The notes under the pieces were generated by a model. That model worked only from the letters and a program-made list of their open reading frames with translations, made no database searches and was not told where the DNA came from. The translations under genes were made by a program, and so were the position numbers. This document shows, in pieces, positions 51,652 through 59,818 of a stretch of DNA of 64,000 bases. Numbering within the stretch: position 1 is the first letter of the stretch; the number at the start of each line of letters is the position of its first letter. Source of the DNA: Ancylobacter novellus (lineage in GTDB: Bacteria > Pseudomonadota > Alphaproteobacteria > Rhizobiales > Methylopilaceae); the NCBI GenBank assembly GCA_003241695.1, contig QFPN01000011.1:1-64000 (forward strand). The letters run 5' to 3'.

Positions 51652-53928
51652 TCAGAACGTCATCGCGGCGGAGACGTAGAGGGTCCGCCCCTGCTGCGGG
51701 TAATAGACGTTCGGGCGCAGATCCCAGTACTTGTCTTGCGTCGTCGTAGGATCCGCATGCAGCAGGAGGCCGGTCACCCTCTGCTTCGGCCCACGGTCGA
51801 AGATGTCGATGACGCCGCCTGAAAGCTTGAGGCCGTTGTCGAACGTGTAGTGCGCGCCGAGGTCGATGGTCGTCAGCGGCTCTTCGTAGGACTGTCCCGC
51901 CGCCGACTGGGCGACGTAGACCCTGCCGACATGCCGGACCTCGGCGAAGGTCGTGAGAGCGCCGTCGAGAAAGTGGAGATTGAAGCGGGCGTTGGCGCTG
52001 AAGTCCGGGTTCCGCAGGACCTTCAGCCTGCCGTTCACGCGCTCGGCGGCGTTTCCGCCGCCGAAGAAGTAGTAGGTGCCCTTGACGTAGCGGCCGTTCT
52101 GGAGCGTTCCGGCGAAGTGGAGGTCCGCCCGGTCCGAGAAGGCGACGTTTCCTTCAAGCTCAAGGCCGCGCGTGAAGGTCGTGCCGGTGTTCATGTACCG
52201 GGCGCCGACCGGCGTCTCGTAGAGCGTGATGGCGTCCTCGGTGCGGCGCTGGAAGTAGGTCAGCCGGACGCTGCCCTTCCAGTCGTTTCCGAGCGCGCCG
52301 GTCCAGCCGAAACCTGCGTCGAAGTTGCGGCCGTGCTCCCGTTTCAGCTGCGTGACGCGGTTGTTGCTGTCGGCGTTGGGCGAGATGTAGACGCCGTCGC
52401 CGTAGAGTTCGTAGAAGCTCGGATAGCGGTTGTAGGTCCCGGTGTTCGCGAAGATTTCCCAGCCGTCGAACAGGCGCTTCTTGGCGCTCAGGCTCCAGGA
52501 CGGTTTCCAGCCGTAGTCTCCTCCGGCTCCGCCCAAAGGCGACAGCTGGCTGCCCAGGACCGGACCGTCGAGCCGTTCGAACCGGCCGATCGGGGTAAGT
52601 TCGAGATCGCCCAGCGGCCGGATCGTGATTGTGTCCTGGGCCTGGAGCGAGCTGCGCTCGCGTTCGAAGCGCGTGAAGAAATCGGTCGGGCGCGCGAGCG
52701 ACGAAATGCGGTTGCTGGCGTCGGCGTAGAGCGTCTCCCACAGACGCTCGGCGTGGACCTCGACCTTGTGTCCGAGCGCCTGCTCCTTGCCGAACTCGTA
52801 GGCGGCGTCGCCCGAGATCCCGTAGCGCCGGGTCCGGTAGTCCGACCAGGCCTTGCCGACCCCCAGCGTTCCGACGGCGTCGAGGTTCCGGTAGCGCTTC
52901 GACTGGTCCATGACCGTGCCGGTCACGCCGAGCGTCAGGTCGCCGAACGTGTCGCGCCACCCGAACGCGCCGTTGTGCTCGCTGACGCGCTGCCGGCGGC
53001 GCTCGCTGGTGATCGAGTAAGGATCGTCGGTGTCTTCCTTCGTCGTGTCCTGCAATCCGACGAATTCCGGGCGATAGCGATCCATGTAGTTGTAGGACCA
53101 CTTCGCGAACAGATTTTCGTTCTGCCATTCGAGAACGCCGTTGGCCTTCTCGTAGTCATTGTTCTGCCGCCGCCTGTCGGAGGACAGGCCGAGGGCGTCG
53201 TAGCCGTAGTCGCGCGGCGTCTTTCCGTTCGAGTAGACGATGCCGCGGAGCGACTTCAGCATGTATTTCTGGTATTGGAAGTCGCCCTTGCTCTTCTCCC
53301 CGTCCACGCCGAGCAGCAGGGAGCCGCCGAGAAGCGGCGTCGCGAGGCTGCCCGAGGCCTGCCGGCCGCCGAAGGAGCGCGCGCCGGCCGAGACGCTGGT
53401 CCGCGCCTGGTCCGGGCGCTTGGTGACGATGTTGATCGCCCCGCCGAGCGGCGCTCCGGAAAAGCGGGCCGGCGTCGTGCCGCGATAGACCTCGACGCGC
53501 TCGACGTTCGACATCGGGATCGTCGAGAGGTCGGTCGCGGATTCGCTCGACGTGTTGTAGGGGACGCCGTCGACGTAGATGTTCACCTGGCTCGGCGAAG
53601 AGCCGCGGATGCTGGCCGTGGCGTACTGGCCGGTGCCCGCGACGCGGCGGGCGTAGACGCCGGGGATCTGGTCGAGCAGGTCCGGAAGCGACTTGTGCTC
53701 GCCCTTGACGTCGTCGGGATAGACGACGGAGACCTCGCCCGGCGACAGGATGTCCTTCAGGTCGGGCTCGTCGCCCACGACCGTGATGGTTTCGAGCTGA
53801 GTGCTTTCCTGATCGTCCGCGGCGTCCTGGCCGAGCGCCGGCGCCGTCAGCCCGACGCTCGCCGCGACCGCCGCGAGCGTGCGGGACGCTGCGCCAAAAC
53901 CCGTTCCGAATCTCGTCCCGAAACCCAT
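51652..53928 (-). CDS. TonB-dependent receptor under a cobalamin riboswitch (BtuB-like role)
   Basis: Outer-membrane active-transport receptor of 758 residues. A signal peptide ends near ALGQDAAD (about residue 34). TonB box region TQLETITVVGDEP follows; the plug domain has LPDLLDQIPGVYARRVAGTG, ASIRGSSPSQVNIYVDGVPY, and VERVEVYRGTTPARFSGAPLGGAIN. The 22-strand barrel ends with TLYVSAAMTF, a C-terminal phenylalanine. The cobalamin riboswitch 193 bases upstream argues that it imports B12 or another corrinoid, as BtuB does. It is longer than E. coli BtuB (614 residues), so a different corrinoid-related ligand cannot be excluded. ATG at 53928 fits the signal peptide. Confidence 0.92.
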   Translation of the reverse strand: MGFGTRFGTGFGAASRTLAAVAASVGLTAPALGQDAADDQESTQLETITVVGDEPDLKDILSPGEVSVVYPDDVKGEHKSLPDLLDQIPGVYARRVAGTGQYATASIRGSSPSQVNIYVDGVPYNTSSESATDLSTIPMSNVERVEVYRGTTPARFSGAPLGGAINIVTKRPDQARTSVSAGARSFGGRQASGSLATPLLGGSLLLGVDGEKSKGDFQYQKYMLKSLRGIVYSNGKTPRDYGYDALGLSSDRRRQNNDYEKANGVLEWQNENLFAKWSYNYMDRYRPEFVGLQDTTKEDTDDPYSITSERRRQRVSEHNGAFGWRDTFGDLTLGVTGTVMDQSKRYRNLDAVGTLGVGKAWSDYRTRRYGISGDAAYEFGKEQALGHKVEVHAERLWETLYADASNRISSLARPTDFFTRFERERSSLQAQDTITIRPLGDLELTPIGRFERLDGPVLGSQLSPLGGAGGDYGWKPSWSLSAKKRLFDGWEIFANTGTYNRYPSFYELYGDGVYISPNADSNNRVTQLKREHGRNFDAGFGWTGALGNDWKGSVRLTYFQRRTEDAITLYETPVGARYMNTGTTFTRGLELEGNVAFSDRADLHFAGTLQNGRYVKGTYYFFGGGNAAERVNGRLKVLRNPDFSANARFNLHFLDGALTTFAEVRHVGRVYVAQSAAGQSYEEPLTTIDLGAHYTFDNGLKLSGGVIDIFDRGPKQRVTGLLLHADPTTTQDKYWDLRPNVYYPQQGRTLYVSAAMTF

Positions 53929-54120
53929 GCCGTCGCCGTCCCCGAAGCGCCGAAACTTCGGCGGAGGGGCTTGTCGCGAACGACGGTCGGCGCGTCTGGA
54001 CGGATCGGCGCATTGGCCCGCCCGAACGAACCGATGCGACCCCTGCCGCACCGTTTCTCGCTCAGACGGACGAAGCCGCGCCCCGGCCATCCCCTGGGCC
54101 GCGGCAAGAGCGATCGGACG

Positions 54121-54325
54121 CCGGCAGGTCTCCTGGCTCGCGGGTCACGGCCCGACGCGCTGGCCTTCCCGAGCGGGCTCCGGATCGGAGCCCTGTCTCA
54201 GTGGCCGGAGGCTCAAGGCTTGCGCCTCGCCTCCAACGCGCGTCGAACTCGCCGCTTACAGTTGCAGGGACAGCCTCGGAATCAGGCGACGTCGCCGCCC
54301 TCACCGTGTTCCCAATTAAGCTTCT
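54121..54325 (-). promoter_or_regulatory. Cobalamin (B12) riboswitch
   Basis: Read on the minus strand, the conserved blocks of the AdoCbl riboswitch occur in order: TTAATTGGGAACACGGT, then CTGTCCCTGCAACTGTAAGC, then GGCCACTGAGAC, then GGGAAGGCC, and finally GAGCCAGGAGACCTGCCGGC (the last two reading to about 54121). Spacing and order match the class. It lies directly upstream of the TonB-dependent receptor gene, which is therefore expected to be switched off at high cobalamin. The region between it and the GntR gene at 54449 holds the promoter. Confidence 0.93.
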
Positions 54326-54448
54326 TTCGAAGCGCCGGCGTGATCGAAGCCCCCGACCGAAGTCGGGAACGGGCGCACGCTAGGAGGCGAATCTCCGGCA
54401 CGCAATCAGACTAAGGGCCATTCGCGCCGCCGCGCTTCCGTGTCGCGG

Positions 54449-55117
54449 TCATCCCGCCTGCCGGTTGCGCGCCTTCTCATAGGCCGCGACCAGGTCGCCG
54501 AACCGGTCGCCCTGCACCACGACATGCGCGCGCAGCGCCGCTTTCGCGGTCTCGGCGTCGCCGGCGAAAATGGCGGCGACCACCCGGTCGTGCTCCTCGA
54601 ACGACACCTTGAGCCGGTTGGACACCCGAAGCTGCAGGCGCCGGAACGGGCGCAGGCGCCGGTGCAGCGCGCCGCATTGCTCGGTCAGGAAGCCGCTGTG
54701 GCTCGCGGCGTAGATCGCGAGATGGAAGGCCTCGTTCTCGTAGTAGTAGCCGTCGAGGTCGGCGGCTTCCGCCGAGGTCCGGCATCGCTCGTGCGCCGCC
54801 GAGATGGCGAGACGATCCTCCTCGGTCATCCGCCGGGCGGCGTGGGCGCCCGCGAGGCCTTCGAGCTCGGCCATCACCTCGAACATCTCGTAGATCCGCG
54901 CCGGCCCGTGCGCGACCACCACGGCGCCGCGGCGCGGCCTGAGCTCGATCATTCCGATCGCCGAGAGCTGCATCAGCGCTTCGCGAACCGGCGTGCGCGA
55001 GACGCCGAAACGCGTGGCGAGCTGCACCTCGTCGAGCCTTTCGCCGGGCGCGAACGCGCCGGAAACGAGGGCGTTCTCGATCTCGTCCCGCACCTTGCGG
55101 ACGGCGTTGTCGGTCAT
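54449..55117 (-). CDS. GntR family (FCD domain) regulator, likely of malonate use
   Basis: GntR/FadR-subfamily regulator of 222 residues. The winged helix at residues about 1-65 contains IENALVSGAFAPGERLDEVQLATRFGVSRTPVREALMQL, presented here in family order, followed by GMIELRPRRGAVVV. The FCD ligand domain (80-215) has the metal-binding residues in YYENEAFHLAIYAASH and HDRVVAAIFAGDAETAKAALRAHV. It is divergent from the TRAP transporter and matAB genes and has a perfect ATTGTATACAAT palindrome 22 bases upstream of its start, so it is a good candidate for the MatR-type malonate regulator. ATG at 55117 is used. Confidence 0.88.
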   Translation of the reverse strand: MTDNAVRKVRDEIENALVSGAFAPGERLDEVQLATRFGVSRTPVREALMQLSAIGMIELRPRRGAVVVAHGPARIYEMFEVMAELEGLAGAHAARRMTEEDRLAISAAHERCRTSAEAADLDGYYYENEAFHLAIYAASHSGFLTEQCGALHRRLRPFRRLQLRVSNRLKVSFEEHDRVVAAIFAGDAETAKAALRAHVVVQGDRFGDLVAAYEKARNRQAG

Positions 55118-55139
55118 CCCGGAATCCTGAACCGATGTT

Positions 55140-55151
55140 ATTGTATACAAT
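55140..55151. promoter_or_regulatory. Perfect 12-bp palindrome, likely GntR operator
   Basis: ATTGTATACAAT is its own reverse complement and contains TTGTATACAA, a pattern typical of FCD-type GntR operators. It lies 22 bases upstream of the GntR start, in the divergent region shared with the malonate TRAP operon. Binding by this GntR is inferred. Confidence 0.65.
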
Positions 55152-55176
55152 TACGGAGTTTGTGCGTGCGCGTAGC

Positions 55177-55206
55177 TTGACACCGCGTGCAGGGTGGGCG
55201 CAAGAT
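55177..55206 (+). promoter_or_regulatory. Possible sigma-70 promoter of the malonate operon
   Basis: TTGACA at 55177 and CAAGAT at 55201 are spaced by 18 bases, pointing toward the TRAP operon. The -35 is perfect and the -10 is weak. The GntR palindrome is 25 bases upstream of the -35, a place suited to activation rather than blocking. The leader to the dctP-like start is about 170 bases. Confidence 0.4.
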
Positions 55207-55385
55207 TTTGTGAAGGGCCGCCACAAGGCTCGTGTCTGGGAGGAACTGACGGGCTCGCTCCGGCGACGGCTCAAGGCCGGATCTGCGGTGGCGCTCGCGT
55301 TCCAAACGATCTGCGTCGAAGAGCCGGCCTGTTCGCGTCTTTCGCGAGGGAACGGCTGATCACGACCATCCGGGAGGAACAGTGC

Positions 55386-56408
55386 ATGCAAGTCGATCGT
55401 CGCATTTTCGTCGCCAGCGGCCTCGCGGCCCCTGCCCTGCTCAGCCTCGGACTGAAGCCCGCGCGCGCGGCGACGACGCTGAAGCTCTCGCATCAGTTTC
55501 CGGGCGGAACCATCGACGAAGGCGACTTCCGCGACCGCATGTGCCGCAAGTTCGCGGCGGCCGTGAAGGAGAAGACCGGCGGCGCCGTCGAGGTGCAGGT
55601 CTATCCGGGCTCGTCGCTCATGAAGACGAACGCCCAGTTCGGCGCGATGCGAAAGGGCGCGCTCGACATGTCGCTCTATCCTGCGCCCTACGCCGGCGGC
55701 GAGGTGCCGGAGATGAACATCGGGCTGATGCCCGCGCTCGTCACCTCCTACGACCACGCCGTCGCCTGGAAGGACGCCGCCGTCGGCAGGAAGCTGACCG
55801 AGATCCTGCAGGCGAAGGGCGTCGTGCTCGTCTCCTGGGTCTGGCAGGCGGGCGGGGTCGCGAGCCGCGGCCGCCCCCTCGTCTCCCCGGACGACGCCAA
55901 GGGCATGAAGGTCCGCGGCGGCTCGCGCGAAATGGACCTGATGCTGAAGCAGGCCGGCGCGGCGACGCTTTCGATCCCTTCGAACGAATCCTACGCGGCC
56001 ATGCAGACCGGCGCCTGCGACGCGCTGATCACCTCCTCGACGTCGTTGATCTCCTTCCGCCTCGAGGAACTCGCCAAGCACCTCACCTCTGGCCGGGAAC
56101 GCGCCTATTGGTTCATGCTCGAGCCGATCATGATGTCGAAGGCGATCTTCGACGGTCTGCCCAAGGACCAGCAGGACGCCATCATGCAGACCGGCGCCGA
56201 GCTCGAGGCCTTCGGCCAGCAGGGCGCCAAGGAAGACGACGTCAACGTCGAGCGCATCTTCTCCAAGGCCGGCGCCAAGGTCGAAGGCATGGACGAGCCG
56301 ACGCTCGGCAAATGGCGGGACATCGCCAAGGCGACGGCCTGGGCCGATTACGCCGGTAAGAACGACAATTGCGCCGAACTCCTCAAGCTCGCCGAGGAGG
56401 TCGCGTGA
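55386..56408 (+). CDS. TRAP transporter substrate-binding protein (DctP type)
   Basis: Periplasmic solute receptor of 340 residues. The N-terminus DRRIFVASGLAAPALLSLGL is a Tat-like signal peptide, ended by ARAATTLK. DctP family traits: LKLSHQFPGGTIDEGDF, GAVEVQVYPGSSLMKTNAQFGAMRKGALDM, and KGMKVRGGSREMDLMLKQAGA with the arginine that binds the carboxylate, then MQTGACDALITSS. It feeds a TRAP permease coded immediately after (overlapping stop/start). The neighbouring matA and matB genes make malonate the likely ligand (inference). Confidence 0.92.
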   Translation: MQVDRRIFVASGLAAPALLSLGLKPARAATTLKLSHQFPGGTIDEGDFRDRMCRKFAAAVKEKTGGAVEVQVYPGSSLMKTNAQFGAMRKGALDMSLYPAPYAGGEVPEMNIGLMPALVTSYDHAVAWKDAAVGRKLTEILQAKGVVLVSWVWQAGGVASRGRPLVSPDDAKGMKVRGGSREMDLMLKQAGAATLSIPSNESYAAMQTGACDALITSSTSLISFRLEELAKHLTSGRERAYWFMLEPIMMSKAIFDGLPKDQQDAIMQTGAELEAFGQQGAKEDDVNVERIFSKAGAKVEGMDEPTLGKWRDIAKATAWADYAGKNDNCAELLKLAEEVA

Positions 56409-57061
56409 CCCACGGCTTCGACGCGGCCACGGCGGCGGCCGAAGCGCCGAGGGCGGCGGAGCCGCGCGTTCCCGGTCCGCTCGGCGTGGTGGACAGGGCG
56501 ATGAAGGCGCTGAACCACGTCATTCTGGTTCTCGGCGGCCTCGCGCTCGTCGTCGCCTGCGCCGTGCTCAGCTACAGCGTCATCGCCCGGCACTTCTGGG
56601 GCGAGGCGACCGACTGGCAGGATGAGACCGCGGTGTTCCTCATCGTCGGCGCGACCTTCCTGTCGGCCGCGGGCGTGCAGGCGCGGCGCGGCCATGTGGC
56701 GATCGAGGCGGTTTCCGGTCTGCTGCCAGAGCGCGCCAACCGCGTGCGCCTCCTGCTCGCCGACGTGATCAGCCTCGCCTTCGTGGTCTTCTTCGCCTGG
56801 AAGAGCTGGATCCTGCTCCATGAGGCGTGGGTCGACGGACAGACGTCGCAGTCGACCTGGGGCCCGCCGCTCTGGATCCCCTATTCGTTGATGGCGGTCG
56901 GCATGAGCCTGCTCTCCGTGCAGTTCGTCGTGCAGATCCTCGAAGCCATCCTCTACGGCCCGAAGCTCGCGGGCTGGGGCGCGCCGAAGATCGGCATGGC
57001 GGCGGACCTCAACAAAGGGCTCCCGGCCGACGGCCCGAAGCCCGGGGAGGTTCGGCCATGA
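56405..57061 (+). CDS. TRAP transporter small permease subunit
   Basis: DctQ-type membrane subunit of 218 residues with four transmembrane helices. After a soluble N-terminus of about 35 residues come VILVLGGLALVVACAVLSYSVIARHFWG, DETAVFLIVGATFLSAAGVQARRGHVAIE (family motif), and two further helices to about residue 185. It forms the membrane complex with the large subunit and the periplasmic receptor. The GTG start overlaps the receptor stop (GTGA) and its own end overlaps the large-subunit ATG (ATGA), so the three are translationally coupled. Confidence 0.9.
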   Translation: MTHGFDAATAAAEAPRAAEPRVPGPLGVVDRAMKALNHVILVLGGLALVVACAVLSYSVIARHFWGEATDWQDETAVFLIVGATFLSAAGVQARRGHVAIEAVSGLLPERANRVRLLLADVISLAFVVFFAWKSWILLHEAWVDGQTSQSTWGPPLWIPYSLMAVGMSLLSVQFVVQILEAILYGPKLAGWGAPKIGMAADLNKGLPADGPKPGEVRP

Positions 57062-58410
57062 GCGTCTTCGCCATCGGCATGATGTACGCGGGAGCGACCC
57101 TCGCCGCGATGCTGGCCGGCATCCCGATCGCCTTCGCGCTCGGCTTCGTGGCGCTCGCCTTCATGTACGCCTTCATGCCGGCCGCCTCGCTCGATACGGT
57201 CACGCAGAACGTCTACGAGGAGATGGCGTCGATCACGCTGCTCTCGATCCCGCTCTTCATCCTGAAAGGCGCGGCGATCGGGCGGTCGCGCGCGGGGCAG
57301 GACCTCTACACCGCGATGCACGCCTGGATGAGCAAGATTCCGGGCGGCCTCGGCATCGCCAACGTCTTCGCCTGCGCGCTGTTCGCCGCCATGGCCGGTT
57401 CTAGCCCCGCCACCTGCTCGGCGATCGGCTCAGCCGGCATCCCGGAGATGCGCAAGCGCGGCTATTCGCCGGGATTTGCGGCCGGCATCATCGCGGCGGG
57501 CGGCACGCTCGGCATCCTGCTTCCGCCCTCGATCACCATGATCCTGTACGCCGTCGCGGCGGAGCAGTCGCTCGGGCGGCTGTTCCTCGCGGGCGTCGGC
57601 CCCGGCTTCCTGCTGGTCGCGCTGTTCGCGGCCTGGTCGATCTGGCGCTACCGGCGCGAATACGCCGCCGCGAAGGAGGCGTACGAGCGGACCGGAGAGG
57701 AGTCGACCATCCTGAAGGGCGACGCCTACACGATGCGCCAGCGCTTCTCGACGCTGCCGCGGGTGCTGCCCTTCGTCATCCTGCTCACCGGCGTCATGGT
57801 CGCGCTCTACGGCGGCTACGCGACGCCGTCGGAGACCGCGGGTCTCGGCGGGCTGCTCGCGCTCGCGCTCATCGCCGTGATCTACAAGGTCTGGACGCCG
57901 AAGGAGCTCGACCCGATCCTGACCGCCACGCTGCGCGAGTCCACCATGCTGATGCTCATCATCGGCATGTCCCTGCTCTACGCCTACGTGATGAGCTACC
58001 TCCACATCTCGCAGTCGGCCGCCGCCGGGATCGTGGCGCTCGACCTGTCGCCATGGCTGCTGCTCGTGACGATCCTGCTGCTGGTCGTGGCGCTCGGCTT
58101 CTTCCTGCCGCCGGTCTCCATCATCCTGATGACAGCGCCGATCATCCTGCCGCCGCTGCGCGACGCCGGCTTCGATCTGGTATGGTTCGGCGTCGTGATG
58201 ACCATCACGATGGAGATGGGCCTGATCCATCCGCCGGTCGGGCTCAACATCTTCGTCATAAAGAACATCGCGCCGGACATTCCGCTGAAGGACATCATCT
58301 GGGGCACCCTGCCCTTCGTGGTCCTGATGGCGGTGGCGATCCTGATCCTGTGCGTCTTCCCGGGCGTCGCGCTCTGGCTGCCCGACCTGCTTCTCCCGAC
58401 GACGCGATGA
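57058..58410 (+). CDS. TRAP transporter large permease subunit
   Basis: DctM-type subunit of 450 residues with about twelve transmembrane helices, the sodium-driven transport channel. Seen: LLSIPLFILKGAAIGRSRAG, FAAMAGSSPATCSAIGSAGIPEM (the conserved glycine/serine-rich loop that makes up the sodium and substrate site), AGGTLGILLPPSITMILYAV, and a second repeat, ALGFFLPPVSIILMTAPIILPPL, then IHPPVGLNIFVIKNIA. It overlaps the small subunit by four bases and is followed 25 bases later by matA. Confidence 0.93.
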   Translation: MSVFAIGMMYAGATLAAMLAGIPIAFALGFVALAFMYAFMPAASLDTVTQNVYEEMASITLLSIPLFILKGAAIGRSRAGQDLYTAMHAWMSKIPGGLGIANVFACALFAAMAGSSPATCSAIGSAGIPEMRKRGYSPGFAAGIIAAGGTLGILLPPSITMILYAVAAEQSLGRLFLAGVGPGFLLVALFAAWSIWRYRREYAAAKEAYERTGEESTILKGDAYTMRQRFSTLPRVLPFVILLTGVMVALYGGYATPSETAGLGGLLALALIAVIYKVWTPKELDPILTATLRESTMLMLIIGMSLLYAYVMSYLHISQSAAAGIVALDLSPWLLLVTILLLVVALGFFLPPVSIILMTAPIILPPLRDAGFDLVWFGVVMTITMEMGLIHPPVGLNIFVIKNIAPDIPLKDIIWGTLPFVVLMAVAILILCVFPGVALWLPDLLLPTTR

Positions 58411-58435
58411 TCCCAGGCGGCGAGGCGATCGAAGA

Positions 58436-59818
58436 ATGAGCGGACAGTCCTTCCTCGGCGACATGCTCCAGACCATCACCGAGCGTGGGCGGCTGCTGCT
58501 GTCGCTCGGCCAGTCCGGCGAGGCCGCCGCCGACCGGAAGAAGGGGCCGAACCTCGAGGAGCTTTGCGAGAGCCTCCTCGGCGGACGCGGCGAGGCGTCG
58601 GGCATGGCGCTGGCGAACCTCGTCCTCGACCGCTGGAACGGGCTTCCCGCGGACGAGAAGCTCGGCTTCATGACGCTGCTGCTCAGGCGCTTCGGCATCG
58701 ACGAGACGCGGCTTTCGGCGGCGGTCGACGCCTATCGCGCGGCGCCCTCGCCCGAGACCGCCCGCATCCTCCATGAAGCCGCCGAGCCGCGCCGGCAGGA
58801 GCTGATCCGCCGGCTCAATCTCGCGCCGGGCGGCGTCGGCGCTCTCGTCCGCATGCGCGCCGAGCTGCTCGGCATGCTGCGTCGTCATCCGGAACTCGCG
58901 CCGGTCGACGCCGACTTCGCGCATCTCTTCGGCTCTTGGTTCAACCGCGGCTTCCTCATCCTGAAGCGGATCGACTGGTCGACTCCCGCGAACGTGCTCG
59001 AGAAGATCATCCGCTACGAGGCGGTGCACGAGATCGACTCCTGGGATGAGCTCCGCCGCCGGGTCGAGCCGGAGGACCGGCGCTGCTTCGCCTTCTTCCA
59101 TCCGCAGCTCGCCGACGAGCCGCTGATCTTCGTCGAGGTCGCGCTGACCACCACGATGGCCTCGACCATTGGCGAGCTTCTCGCCGGCGATCGGACGCCA
59201 ATCCGCGCGGAGGACGCCACGGCGGCGATCTTCTATTCAATCTCGAACTGTCAGGAGGGGCTGCGCGGCGTCTCCTTCGGCAACTTCCTGATCAAGCAGG
59301 TGGCCGCAGACCTTCGGGCCGAGCTGCCGGACCTCGCGACCTTCGTGACGCTTTCGCCGGCGCCTGGCTTCGCCGAATGGCTCGACGGCCGCCGCAACGC
59401 CGGGGACATGGAGCCGGAAGAGCTCGAAACCCTCGAGCGGCTCAAGGCGCCGGACTGGACCGACGATCCGGAAGCCGTCGAGATCCTGCTGCCCGTCCTC
59501 GCCCGCGCGACCGCCCGCTATCTGGTTTCGGCGAAGAACGCGCACGGCATGCCGCTCGATCCCGTGGCCCGGTTCCATCTCGGCAACGGCGCGCGGCTGG
59601 AGCGGATCAATCCGCTCGCCGACCGCTCGCGGCGCGGCATGCGCGGCGCCTACGGCATGATGGTCAATTACCTCTACGAGCTGTCCGAGATCGAAGCCAA
59701 CCACGAAGCCTTCTTCGGGAAGGGCGAGGTCGCCGCGTCGAGCTCGGTGCAGCGGCTGGCCAGACCCGCGAAGAGCGCGGGCAAGGGCGCGGAACGAAAG
59801 AACGAGAAAGCAGCATGA
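58436..59818 (+). CDS. matA: Malonyl-CoA decarboxylase
   Basis: Enzyme of 460 residues converting malonyl-CoA to acetyl-CoA and CO2. The helical N-terminal domain (to about 155) includes LNLAPGGVGALVRMRAELL. The GNAT-like catalytic domain carries RCFAFFHPQLADEPLIFVEVALT, the catalytic serine S270 in FYSISNCQEGLRGVSFGNFLIKQV, FVTLSPAPGFAEWL, and the catalytic histidine in VARFHLGNGARLERIN. This matches the MatA enzymes of Rhizobium. Its ATGA overlap with matB shows coupled expression. With the TRAP transporter and MatB it forms a complete malonate-to-acetyl-CoA path. Confidence 0.95.
   Translation: MSGQSFLGDMLQTITERGRLLLSLGQSGEAAADRKKGPNLEELCESLLGGRGEASGMALANLVLDRWNGLPADEKLGFMTLLLRRFGIDETRLSAAVDAYRAAPSPETARILHEAAEPRRQELIRRLNLAPGGVGALVRMRAELLGMLRRHPELAPVDADFAHLFGSWFNRGFLILKRIDWSTPANVLEKIIRYEAVHEIDSWDELRRRVEPEDRRCFAFFHPQLADEPLIFVEVALTTTMASTIGELLAGDRTPIRAEDATAAIFYSISNCQEGLRGVSFGNFLIKQVAADLRAELPDLATFVTLSPAPGFAEWLDGRRNAGDMEPEELETLERLKAPDWTDDPEAVEILLPVLARATARYLVSAKNAHGMPLDPVARFHLGNGARLERINPLADRSRRGMRGAYGMMVNYLYELSEIEANHEAFFGKGEVAASSSVQRLARPAKSAGKGAERKNEKAA

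Noticed and set aside
51850..54414. 854-codon open frame on the plus strand
   Set aside because: It is antisense to the TonB-dependent receptor and runs through the cobalamin riboswitch; composition is typical of shadow frames.
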